The position numbers and the translations under genes are program-made. Of a stretch of 64,000 bases of DNA, positions 1 to 10,369 are shown one piece after another. Below the pieces are notes generated by a model that saw only the letters and a list, made by a program, of their open reading frames with translations, was not told where the DNA came from and ran no database searches. Within the stretch, counting starts at the first letter, position 1; every line of letters begins with the position of its first letter. Source of the DNA: Parietaria judaica (taxonomy: Eukaryota > Streptophyta > Magnoliopsida > Rosales > Urticaceae); the NCBI GenBank assembly GCA_954871525.1, contig OX940864.1, positions 11,030,001-11,094,000 on the forward strand, read 5' to 3'.

Positions 1-54
1 TCGATACCGAAATCGAGACGATACCGAGAAACGGTTACAAAATTTTCACCCCTA
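1..54. mobile_element. Right end of a hAT-type element cut by the window edge
   Basis: The sequence ends in ATTTTCACCCCTA. This is the reverse complement of the TAGGGGTGAAAAT start of the complete hAT-type element at 4995. The inner part has the same ACCG/CGAG-rich character as other hAT-like ends here. Only the last 54 bases are in the window. It abuts a SINE whose tail appears interrupted at this point, so the element probably inserted into the SINE. The matching target duplication (expected TGTAAAGG) would lie outside the window. Confidence 0.6.
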
Positions 55-160
55 TGTAAAGGGGACACTCATTTGAGTCCCATGATGTTTGAACCTGTGA
101 CCTCTTAAATAGAGGCGTAGTGGAGTTACCACTAGGCCAAGCTTGCTTGGTATAAAAACA
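55..160 (-). repeat. tRNA-derived SINE fragment (copy A)
   Basis: Read on the minus strand this has a pol III A box (TGGCCTAGTGGTAAC, 125-139) and a B box (GGTTCAAACATC, 84-95), followed by a GTCCCCTTTACAT tail. The tail resembles those of the copies at 268 and 48711. The A-to-B arrangement with a non-tRNA 3' body is the layout of tRNA-derived SINEs. The tail is cut by the hAT end at 54. I see no cloverleaf that would make it a working tRNA. Confidence 0.55.
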
Positions 161-267
161 TAAAGTATTAAGGGAAAATGTCACTCCTCACTGCTACTAT
201 TCAATTTGTAATTATTTAACAAATTATTTGTATCCTTAAATTGTTCTTCGTAAGAAATCAAACAAAT

Positions 268-412
268 TTGGCCTAGTGATAATTTCACGTCACGAGTTCA
301 AATCTCATGTGAAGCAAATGTTTGCCCTCTTTACATAATATCACATATTCTTATACTGAATATATTTAGTAATACGAGAGTACATTGCAACCTTGACCAA
401 TAATGTCATCCT
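268..412 (+). repeat. tRNA-derived SINE fragment (copy B)
   Basis: A box-like TGGCCTAGTGA (269-279) and B box-like GAGTTCAAATCTC (294-306) are followed by a body ending in AATATATTTAGTAATAC. That body aligns closely with the copy at 48711, which establishes a dispersed family. The spacing between boxes is short, so this copy is probably degenerate. Confidence 0.55.
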
Positions 413-818
413 ATAAAAAAAAATTGTTCTTCATAGGACATCAATTTGCATGAACTTTCTTTTCGAGCTTTCAATGTATGGTCAAATTTTCCTCTATTAA
501 AACATTATAGCAGTTTTTTTTAGGGCGCTTTGGAGAAATAGCCAAACTTGAAAGTGTGTTTAGCAAAATAGCCAAACTTTGGTTAATTTTGTAAACTAGC
601 CAATTAACCATTTAAATGAAATTCCAATTACATTATTGCCCTCATGTTTTAATAAAATTAAAAAATTCATTTATTTTCATTAATTGAAATAGCTATTAAT
701 ATGGTAACAACCAAAAACCAAACCCCATTTTTTTGTATAATTCAAATTTTAAATTCAAAACATTCATATAATTTTCGGATTTTTTCTTCTTCAAAAAATA
801 CCAACAAATTAAAGACGC

Positions 819-944
819 GAATTAACGTAAATCAACAACGAATTAACGTAAATCAACAACGAATCAACGTAAATTAACAACGAATTAACGTAAATTAACA
901 ACGAATCAACGTAAATTAACAACGAATCAACGTAAATTAACAAT
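819..944. repeat. 21-bp minisatellite, six units
   Basis: Six head-to-tail units of GAATTAACGTAAATCAACAAC with few substitutions lie just inside the left TIR of the KNL1-carrying element. A related ATTAACG-rich array sits in the similar element at 24140-24694. Confidence 0.9.
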
Positions 945-961
945 AAAAAATATTATTCATA

Positions 962-1501
962 TTAAAATTTAAATACAATAATCAAATATTTTAAATACAA
1001 AAAATAATCTCTCTCTTTCCCGTAAGACCGCCGAAGTTTCGGTGTCGATCGTCTTGGCCTCGGTGTTTCCGAGCGAGTGCTCCGATGGAGGAGCTCCTTC
1101 GCGCGCGACGCGGGCACCGAAATCTCATCGTCGTTGGAGGCGCCGGAGCCGGCGGTGCTGCTCCCACCCAGAGATGGGGATCCCAACAGCCTGAAAAACG
1201 ACTTCCTGCCCTCGGCGCTCCCTTCCTCATCCTCACCGGAGTCGTCGCTGTCGCTGGCCAAGTCCCCGTAGAACCCGACGAGCTCGTTGTCGGTCTGCAG
1301 CGCAGCGTTGGGGGAGGAGCTGGGGCGGGGCTTGGGCGGCGTCTCGCAGACGCAGTCGTCGTCACGGTGGAAGAAATGGACGGAGGTGATCTCGGTGTCG
1401 GCGAAGCTCACACGGCGAGCGCGCTTCCTCTTGATGCTCAGGACGCGATTCTCGCCCTCCGACTTGCTGTGAGGGGTCTCGTAGGGGACCTTCGACGCCA
1501 T
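962..1501 (-). pseudogene. KNL1: KNL1 (kinetochore scaffold) N-terminal fragment captured by a transposon
   Basis: The 179-codon minus-strand ORF starts with MASKVP and contains KRARRVSFADTEITSVHFF near residues 26-44, a GDLASDSDDS segment and a KSFFRLLGSPS segment. These are the hallmarks of the N-terminus of plant KNL1/SPC105, the kinetochore protein that recruits checkpoint factors. RVSF at residues 30-33 is the known type-1 phosphatase docking motif. Real KNL1 is far longer and ends in coiled-coil and RWD domains, which are absent. The last 15 or so residues are AT-rich element sequence. A long (CT)n leader precedes the ATG, as expected if promoter-proximal DNA came along. It is codon-rich and GC-rich, unlike its surroundings. 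Family assignment is from memory of plant KNL1. The fragment is most likely non-functional, although the ORF is open. Confidence 0.7.
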
Positions 1502-1511
1502 GGATTCGCTC

Positions 1512-1516
<5 letters not shown>

Positions 1517-1586
<70 letters not shown>
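1517..1586. repeat. (AG)n microsatellite, CT-tract leader of the KNL1 fragment
   Basis: About 35 AG repeats lie directly upstream of the minus-strand ATG at 1501, so it reads as a (CT)n 5' leader. It is followed by a G-run at 1585-1594. Confidence 0.95.
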
Positions 1587-1594
<8 letters not shown>

Positions 1595-1884
1595 ATCGAT
1601 GAAAATGGTTCAAATTGGTTATTAAATTCCCAAATTTGTGCATAATTAATTAAGCTTGATTTGTGCTAATTTTTTTTAATTAATTACGAAAATTATAATT
1701 AAAATGATTAATTAAAGGGTATTACAGGGATAAAAAATGTTATTAAAATGCCACCTCATGTTAATTGGCTAGTTTACAAAATTAACCAAAGTTTGGCTAT
1801 TTTGCTAATCCTATGTTTGAGTTTGGCTATTTGGAGCATTTTTTTTTTTTTTAATTATATTTCAAGGGGAAAAAAAGTCTCATT

Positions 1885-3075
1885 CAGGGTTCGACTTTTC
1901 GCCGATAATCGGTCTTACCGATGATTACCGATAAGTTACCGCCTATTATAGTTACCGTTTTATAAGCTTTTCGACGATAATCGATCTTATCGATAAAACC
2001 TTCTCCAATCTATTATCGGAAATTGCAGTGTAAAAATGAGGGTCTTTTCGGTGATAATCGTTTATATGGCAAAAGTTTGCAAAGTTTTGTTTTAAGCATT
2101 TTTCACCGAATTTCTCCAAAAAATTTCGAACTTTTGGGTATATTTAGGAGTTATAATCATAGATCTACATGTTTCTTGCAATTTTTCTTTCATATTTACT
2201 GATTTCTCACGATTTTGAGATGATTTGCATAAGTTACAAAACAAAGAGTTAGTTGTTCATGAGTTATGTTTAGAGATGGATAAAGATTGACACTTTTATG
2301 ATTTTGAGTTGTTTTTTTTGCATTTTTATGAATATATCTTGATGAAAACTTCTTTCCATGACTTTATTTGTAATTATTTTGTTGGATTTAGATGAAATAT
2401 ATCAAGATTACAATATTTTTTAAGTTTTTTTATGTAAAAAGTATAGAAATTCATATATTTTTTTTAAGTTTTATAGCTATTTAATCAATTTTTTTTTATG
2501 TATATAGTTGAATATACCGATACATATATTTTATGTATCGGTAATCTACTGATTTTTCTTGCTGCCAGCTTTCATAAAATATTTATTCCTACAATAATGT
2601 GGGATTTTTGTGGAATTTAATTTGTTTTTTGAGGAAAATTTTGTTTTTTTGCGGTAAAAGTACCTATTTTTGCGATTCGACTGTTGAGTATTATTTCTAT
2701 CCATTATATTTCTTTCTATTATGTGTTTGAGTTTGAGATATTACTATATTAGACTATGTATTTGATAGTTGAGACTTGTTAGACTATGTTATTAGTCTTT
2801 TAGATTTGAGCTCTTTGATGGAATTGTATGTGTGTGTATGACTTTACGTATCTACATATGTTTTGAATTTGAGGTATGATATTATAAAAATATTTTATAA
2901 GTTTTTCGTCGAAAAGTATCGAAAAGTATCGATAATCCGTCGATAATCATCGAAAAGTATCGGTAATCGGTAAGCTACAGTATTATAGGTTTTCCGTCGG
3001 TTAATCGGTAAGCTGTCGATTAATCCGTCGAAAACGGTAACCGATTTATCGACAAGTTCGGTAAGTTGAACCTTG
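1885..3075. mobile_element. hAT-type non-autonomous element, 1191 bp
   Basis: The terminal inverted repeats are CAGGGTTCGACTT at the left and, reverse complemented, CAAGGTTCAACTT at the right. They are flanked by a perfect 8-bp target duplication GTCTCATT at 1877-1884 and 3076-3083. Subterminal regions are full of CGATAA/TTATCG motifs in both orientations. The interior is AT-rich with no transposase ORF. The 8-bp duplication fits the hAT superfamily. A diverged relative lies at about 18085-19665. Confidence 0.85.
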
Positions 3076-3083
3076 GTCTCATT

Positions 3084-4294
3084 TTCAATTATACGAAGGA
3101 AGTGAAAAGGTTTGAAGTTTTGTGGATAACCAAGATTGAGAAGTTAAAAAAAGGTAATGTGAGTAAAAAAAAAATGACACGTATAGTGATAGTTCAAAAG
3201 GCAAACTAAAACAAAGTAATAGATTTATGAGATAAACGTTATAGAAATAACTTCGTAAAGTAAATTTGTGTTAACGAAGTAAACTAATATACGAGAAAAC
3301 CCGTATATAGTGATAAGTTCAAAAGCATCTGCGATATTTTATTTTTATTTTTTTAAAATTATTATTGATCAAAATTATACTTACTTGTCTAAGAGGGCAT
3401 GCCTCCACGCAGGAGTTCACAATAAAAGATAGTGTGGCGTGAGATTATTATTAGACCAAATTAAGGACCACTGCGATACTCTATATTAAATGTTATATAA
3501 AGAAAATAATGTAAAAGTGTAATCATTGAAATGTATATATATACTATATAGTTTAATAGTTATTAGTATCTACTATTAAGAGATGGTGCGAGAAAACGTC
3601 ACGCATTTATATTTTCTTAAGAGAAAGACCTAAATGCTATTAGCTTTCAACTTAATAAAAGAATGTACTTGTAGTCTAAATTAAATTAAAGGGACCAAAA
3701 TGATATATTTTAATCATAGAGCTTGAATAGAAGAAACTTTGATAAGAAGGCTTTGTGCACTGAGTTTTGGCTTGCCATCATTTAAAAAGAAAGGGGTTGA
3801 AATGACATGCAACTTAAAATATGAGGATCATCAAACCATACTTATCCTTTATTACGTAGGTGATGATGCAAAATATCACAATATATTATTTATAATTACG
3901 TAACGTGATTGCTTTAGCATCGTAGACGTAATAGTGGACCTGACTTAGAGGTATATATGGACAATGGAGAATGTGTATATGATTATTATTCTATATATAA
4001 CATAAGTGATAAGTAAAACAACGACGTGTCGTTTTGAGTTTTATTGGCTTGTCTTTTTCGAAACATTCCTTCCGTAATATTTAATTGAAGAGGACGATGC
4101 ATTTTTCATGCCACAATAGTCTTTGGATAAGACGACAAGTGATTAATCAATTAATCATTATTTTTTTAATTAAAAAAGTCATGTCGTTTACTTGATGATG
4201 TGTTACAAATGTTGTCATTTTTTTTTTATTATTATTATTGCGTATTGTTACTACTCGTTATAATGTTATTTCCATTTTTTCATAAAATGAAACT

Positions 4295-4332
<38 letters not shown>

Positions 4333-4986
4333 ATAATAATAATCTCCCGAAGTTACAAAGGCTCATTCTATGAACTGTAAAGAAACTTCCACTTGCCGAT
4401 TGCAGGTTTTCTTCAATATAATCAAATCAAAAAGAAGAAAAAAATTGAATAAATTTGCAAAAATTATATTCTCAACCAATGCATATCGATTTGGAACCGG
4501 TTCTTCACAGATTAATTACTAAAAATAACCATTTTTTGACAAAAACGGGTACCGGTCGTAGTCCCAAAATATTTTAAAACGACACACATTTTCTTATGAG
4601 TTTGATAGTTCTCAAGCTACAAGTTTTTTTTTTAATTGATGACTTCACTTTATTTAGAAGCTGCTATATATATTGGAAATATGATTATATATATATATAT
4701 ATAGATTAGTTATTTGGAGAGAATAAGAATCTATGACAGCTCATGTTGACTCATTAGATAAGTCCAAGATTATGATAATCAGCTGACTTAAACCTCCATG
4801 GATCATGTTGCTCATTTGACGTATATACTTGTATACAAACCTTGAAAAATATTTCTAAATATAAATTCATTCTTGTTTGAACTCTAGATCATAGAATCAT
4901 ATCATGATTGTTCGTTGAAAAACAAATCTTATGACGATGAGAGTCGAGACACAAACATGCCTCACTACAATTATATAATAGCTATA
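3084..4986. other. AT-rich intergenic DNA
   Basis: No coding potential recognised. It holds a (TA)n microsatellite at 4298-4329 and a shorter one near 4687-4702, plus scattered ACCGGT/CGACA-rich bits that look like worn transposon ends (about 4490-4560). Confidence 0.6.
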
Positions 4987-4994
4987 GTTAGAGT

Positions 4995-5819
4995 TAGGGG
5001 TGAAAATTTTGTACTCGGTTCCCGGTTTTGTCCCGGTTCTGGTCCCGGCACCGGACCGTTTTTGGTAAAAAAATCAGTTTTTTCTTTTTACTATAACCTA
5101 AAAAGGGACGTCCCGGTTCCGGTTTGAAAAACCAAAACCAAAACCAATTCAAAATCTGAAATTCCCGGTTTTCTTGTCCCGGTTCCGGTTTTATGTCGTT
5201 TTGTTATAAGTTTATCGTTTTTTTAGCATGTCATTTGTTATAAGTCGTTTACTATTAGGGTTTTAATCCATTATTTTTTTTCCAGCCCATTATTTTAACA
5301 TGTCATTTATTTTTCAACCATTACTCGGTATTTTATTTAACATGTCATTTCTTATATATTGTTTTGTTATAAAAAATAATTTGTTTGTACTCGGTATTTA
5401 CTATTTAGCATTTTAGACTCGGTTTTTTGCACTGAGATTTGGATTTGGCATTGTGAAGTTCACGACGTGAACTCAGATCTTGCATTTGTTTATTTTGTAT
5501 TTTGCTTTTGTACTCGGATTTGGTATTTTACATTTTGGATTTACTCGGATTTGGTAATTTGCATTTTGGATTTGGTTTTTTTTTTTCATGTTTCTATCTT
5601 GGATTTTCTCCCGGATTTGTCCCGGTTTTCGTCTTGAATTTTGGTCCTAAAAAAATCGGGATTTTAATCGGTGTCCCGGTCCCGGTTCTTATTTAAAACA
5701 AAAACAAGGATTTTTCAGAACCAGAACCAAAACCGGGACAGAAAAATGTGTCCTGATTTTTCCGGGACAGGGACAAAAAATAGTCAAATTCCCGATTCTC
5801 GGCTCTGGTTTCAGCCCTA
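4995..5819. mobile_element. hAT-type non-autonomous element, 825 bp
   Basis: It starts TAGGGGTGAAAAT and ends TTTCAGCCCTA, imperfect inverted repeats, with a perfect 8-bp target duplication GTTAGAGT at 4987-4994 and 5820-5827. Subterminal regions are dense in CCCGGTTCCGGTTT-like motifs at both ends. The middle is AT-rich and contains repeated TGTCGTTT and CATTTTGGATTT words. There is no transposase. The short ORFs inside are low-complexity. Confidence 0.85.
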
Positions 5820-5827
5820 GTTAGAGT

Positions 5828-7845
5828 TCAATCAAGAAATTTGTACGAAATATTTTAAATGGAAAAATAAAATTGTGTTTGTCGGCGTAAATACTTAAGT
5901 TATCACTACTAGTTCAACTTTGTACTTACGGAGCATTAGAGAGAGAGTGTGAGATAGAGTAAAACTTATGTACTTTTTCATTAAAAAATTTAAAAATAGT
6001 ATAAACTATTATATTTAGGAAAATAACTTAAGTACTTGTATACAGTGTCGTTTTTTTGTAAAAGTAGAAACGACATTATCATGTCGACATTTGATCACAA
6101 GATATAATTAGTATAACACAACTAATGAAATTCATCGAATATAAATCAGTGAGATCAAATAAACTTGTAAAAATTATATTTTATATTTTCCAAAGGCATA
6201 AAAAGATGATTTGGAAAATATAAATAAATGTAATTTATAATTTCACAAAATAAATAGTGGATTTCCTAAAGCGTGGATTATATATATATGTATTATGTAT
6301 AATGTTTCTGCTAAGTTCCGTAGGATTCTGAATGAAAAAAATAATAATTACAATTTGTGAAGAGAGAAAAAGATTCATAAACAATGGCAAATTGACAAAA
6401 GAAGAATAGATAATGATAATCATAAGGAATATTGAGTGTATTTTTTCCACTTTAGTTTTAGTGGGCTAATAAAAGAAAAGTAGAAAACCCCATAAAAATC
6501 ATTCTATATTTTGAAGTACATCATTCATAAAGCAGAGAGCACAATTTTAAATAGAAATCAATAATTATTGCGAGCTTTTGACCGATAAAAAAGAAGATAA
6601 ATAAATTATATGAATTTAAATTTATGTCATAAAATATCTTGTTTGTGGGCAGACCACTAAGCTAGAAATAAAATGTAATCACAATAAATAAATAAAATTA
6701 CATTACTTTATTTGAAGATATCATCCGAGATCATCAAAATACTTTCCATCAATCTTTTATAAGAAATAGCAATTTGAATTACACTTCTCATAATGTTTTG
6801 AATGAACATATTTCAATCATAACATTCTACTTTATTTAAGGGCATGATCATTTTCAAGCAGGGATGATAGAACTCGGAATTCTGCAAGCGATTCCGAATT
6901 CCAACAAAGGTGACACAAAAAAAAAACGTAAATATCAATTTATTGAAAAGAAATAGGGAACTACTAAAATTTAAAATCCTTATTTACAAAAAATAAATAA
7001 AAATACAATTGTTAATAAAAGACGGTAATTCCCCGAATTTAGTCCACCAGTAATTGCCCCGATCGAATTCTGAGACTTTAAAACTAGTGAAAACATAGCA
7101 GCTTTCATACCACACGAGTACAGTCACAATCAAGTTACAAGTTATCTTAATGAGATTCACCAGTCTTTTCAACAACGTCAAACACGCTTTCATCGGTTCA
7201 ACTTCAAAAGCAAATGCAAAATAACCGAAAAGCTAGCGAACAGTGAGGAAACACGCAGTATGTTTTAAAAGTACCTCCAACACTAATATGAGGAAAACGC
7301 TGAATAAATTTTGCGAGATTCCAATGGATGGATATCAAGTATACGAAACTTTAAATTTCTAAAATCTTCCATAGTTTTTGTTTAGCAAAAATCTGTAACG
7401 GTCAAAACCAATAGTAGTTTTAACCGGTTTCAATGTTTTTATTTTTATTTTTTTAAAAGCCTATAATTCTAAAGATTTAATATATTTATTTTTTAAATTC
7501 GATACAATTTGTTCAAGCTAGCTAGTGCATGTTATTAAAACATATATATATATATATATATATAAAATGCTTTATTGATTCTTTTCCATTCTTGCATATA
7601 ATGTCTAGATATGCTTGTTATTTTATTGAGAGCATTGTTCTCTTTGAATTTCTTATGACTTTGTATTTTTTTTATTACTAAAAAACCATTTTGTTTTCCA
7701 AGAAGACGATATTTCCATTTCACTTCAAATACAAAGTTCTACAAAGCGATTTAAAATTTCAATTCAAGAGTTAATTCCAATTCGTACTCATTTTGAGATC
7801 AAATACATGTAAAAAAAAAAAGTAACACAAAAGACTCTGAATGGA
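5828..7845. other. AT-rich intergenic DNA downstream of the DUF642 gene
   Basis: Nothing beyond AT-rich sequence and a (TA)n tract at about 7543-7564 is recognised. The short ORFs here are AT-driven and match no family I know. Confidence 0.55.
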
Positions 7846-10309
7846 TCAATAGATTGGCATAACCACGACATCGTCCAAAACCGGACCGCACAAGAGCCCG
7901 TAATCATGAAGTTTTGTGTGATACTTGGCACTATAAAACGTGATCCTCGTCCGGTTCGAGTTCGCAGTGAACTTCAACCGCGCCGTTTTGAACCCCCCTT
8001 TGCCCATGGACTCAAATGGGACTTTTAGGGTCTCCTTACCAGCAAAAGCCTCGACAACCATCGAGCCGTTGCACCCGTTCTTTGCATCTCCGATGGTGAA
8101 GTCGAGGCTGTAGCGCTTGCCTTCGACGGTCCTGATGATCTGAGCAATGGCGCTCTCCCTCCCGGCGACGAGCTCTATGGCTGCGAGGCCCGAGGGGACT
8201 GAGAAGTGCTTGTTGTCGATGTACTTCACGGGCTTCAGGGACTCGATGATCCAGCCCGGGAGTGGCGAGATCTTGTCTTGGATCTTCGCCGGAAGGAGCA
8301 CTCCTGTCGAGAAGTTTTTGAACACGTGGGGGCCGGTTTCGAAGCCGTTGTTCTTCACTAGGTTGCCTGAGTCAGGGCCAAGGAAAGAAATGATTTTAAA
8401 TAAGGTTTATATTTGAACTAATATTATTGAGATGCAAAACCAAATTGACATAAAAAATAAAATAAAAATTATCAGCCAATTATACACATGGAAATATTGG
8501 GCGTGCGGCCATGCCCTAGTACAAGCCTACAAACTACAAGGAATACGTGTATATATTATATATAATATACCTACACATTTGGTTACCAATATATGATAAA
8601 ATATATATTAAAATGTATTTAAATTAAAGAGCAGATCTGAAGATCTATTAGAATAAGTTGTATGGAAGAAAGTGGATTGTGCACAAGAGATGAGACCAAG
8701 CACTGGGATTTGATGTAAATTACACTTAGGTCCTCAATCTAGTCAAACATATCTAGTTTTTAGTTATAAAATAGTAAATTGTGTTAGTCGTTGGTCGATT
8801 TTTTTTTTTTTTTTTTTACAGTAATCTACCGTTCGATTTCTTAATCGGTTTCACAATCTTCTATCATAATTATAAAATATTTATATATATAAAAAAAATC
8901 TATATTTGAAGGGCCACCTTCTTAGCTAGCTCAAGTGATTCGTTAAACGGATTCTGGTCCCGGTTCTCGAAACCGGAACCGGAACCAATAAGTAATAGAA
9001 AATGCGGACTTCTAAACTTGTCTAGAGAACCGGTATTGAAAGTTGAAACCGATAACCGAAACGGAAGTTTCACCATCAAAACGACAAAGCGTTAGCAAAA
9101 AAGACAACAACTCATCGTACCTTTTGTGTACATAGCAGGCGCCATCTCCTTGATGGCAATGTGGTCCAAGAGAGGGCCACATGCAGGGTCCTCCTGCACT
9201 CCAGGGTTGTGGAACGAAACCCTAACCACGCTCTTCGCCGCAGCGAAGCTCACCGCGTAGCAGTCGCCCCCGTCGCTGCTGTACAGCGTCTGGATCGGCA
9301 GCTCGGACTTCTGCTCCCCTGCCAAGACCCTCAGGGCCTCGTCCTGCGCGCACGTGCGCGTGGCACAGAACGTGAGAGAGTAAACCGAGCCGCTCTGGAC
9401 GGCCACGTTTTGCGAGATCGAGGCCTCGTTGCCCAGGCGCACCGCGTGGGAGCCACGTGGCACAGCGAAGTAGAACCCGCCCGGCTGGGGGCCGCCAGAT
9501 ACGTACTCCACTAGGCCGGCGATCTGCCATTTGGGGAGCGAGTGTCGGCCGACGATCACCGTTTTGTTGAGGTTTGCGGGCTTCGGTGCTTCTTCGAAGT
9601 CTCCGTTTGGGAGAAGGGCTGAGGAAAATAGAGGTAAATGATGAGAAAACTTTAATATATGTTATGGTTTCATCTTTTTTCTATAGATGTATGAATACAT
9701 GAATAACGGTTTAAAAATTGTTATTTCACCTTAGCGGCCGGAATCGTAAATGTGGAAACAGTACCTTTCCACCATTTCCGTTTATCGTTTTTTCACCCAA
9801 CTACGGAAACCGTTATGCGAAAACGAAAACGGTAAGTTTTTTTTTTATTATTACTTTTTTTTTCACATTTAAAAAAAGATGATTATGAGGAGAAAAAACT
9901 TGATAAACAGCGAAACGGAAATAGAATTTCTAAAACGGGGGTCTCTGTTTCCGAAAAATGACGGAGACGTACGGAAATTCCTTGGCCAGTTACATTCGAA
10001 TAAATGTAGCATTTTCATTGTTATCATAATTATAACCAAGTTGAAAGAAAGAGAGACGTTAGAAATGGATCATTGTGCATTAAAGGTAAAGTTTTTTAAG
10101 TACTTCGGGCTTATGTACACAGCAATATTGTACAAGCAATATATAGATAATGTTTATATATATATAAGGTAGAAATTAACCATCATATATGATAATTTGA
10201 GTGACTTACCATCAAGATAGGGCTTTCTAGCAGCAGCTGAAGAAGAAGTAGCAAAACAGGAGAGAGCCAAGATGGAGACAAAGCAGAGAAAAAAGTTAAG
10301 TGAAGCCAT
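7846..10309 (-). CDS. DUF642 cell-wall protein (BIIDXI / At5g11420-like), three exons
   Basis: Exons, in order of translation, are 10210-10309, 9121-9618 and 7846-8366. All junctions are GT-AG in phase 1, giving a 372-residue protein, the usual length for the family. Residues 1 to about 27 form a signal peptide (MASLNFFLCFVSILALSCFA). Two tandem DUF642 domains, galactose-binding-like folds, follow at about 34-195 and 201-372. Each ends in the typical CGPLLDHIAI / CGPVLDDVVV motif, with the cysteines near 180 and 359. LLPNGDFE opens domain one and NGFETGP opens domain two. Family members are secreted, bind cell-wall polysaccharide and influence pectin methylesterase activity. Intron 1 (9619-10209) and intron 2 (8367-9120) contain small transposon-like pieces. 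The start was chosen for the signal peptide. The gene appears intact. Confidence 0.92.
8930..9075. repeat. Worn transposon-end sequence in DUF642 intron 2
   Basis: The block is rich in CCGGTTC / GAACCGGAACCGG motifs like the subterminal parts of the hAT-type element at 4995. No clear ends or target duplication are visible. It does not disturb either splice site. Confidence 0.35.
9725..9980. repeat. Worn transposon-like inverted sequence in DUF642 intron 1
   Basis: Opposed CGGAAA / TTTCCG-rich segments at about 9733-9835 and 9930-9985 flank an AT-rich centre. The pattern is like the diverged hAT-type elements elsewhere in the window. Ends are not resolvable. Confidence 0.35.
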
Positions 10310-10352
10310 ATTGTTATTTGTTGTATTGAATTTTCTCTATAGCTTTACTATC

Positions 10353-10366
10353 TTTATATATATAGA
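10353..10366 (-). promoter_or_regulatory. Probable TATA box of the DUF642 gene
   Basis: CTATATATATAAAG on the minus strand lies about 45-55 bases upstream of the ATG at 10309. That allows only a short 5' leader. The position and sequence fit a plant TATA box. Confidence 0.5.
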
Positions 10367-10369
10367 TAG

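Larger units (their letters stand above)
523..1838. mobile_element. TIR element carrying a captured KNL1 gene fragment (Pack-MULE-like)
   Basis: The ends are inverted copies of each other. Left 533-605 and right 1760-1838 (reverse complement) share AATAGCCAAACT near the tip. They then share a run of about 50 nearly identical bases starting AGCAAAATAGCCAAACTTTGG and reading on through GTAAACTAGCCAATTAAC. Inside are six 21-bp minisatellite units (819-944) and a GC-rich host gene fragment on the minus strand (1004-1501). Both outer ends lie in T-runs (514-521 and 1839-1852), so a T-rich 9-bp target duplication of the Mutator kind is possible but cannot be proved. No transposase is present. The superfamily call is inference; gene capture between TIRs is what is seen. 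Confidence 0.65.

Noticed and set aside
84..139. tRNA gene on the minus strand (also 18005-18070 and 48711-48745)
   Set aside because: Only A and B boxes are present; there is no acceptor stem or anticodon arm, and box spacing differs between copies, so SINE is the better reading.
819..944. CRISPR-like array
   Set aside because: Units are contiguous without spacers; a minisatellite in a eukaryotic transposon.
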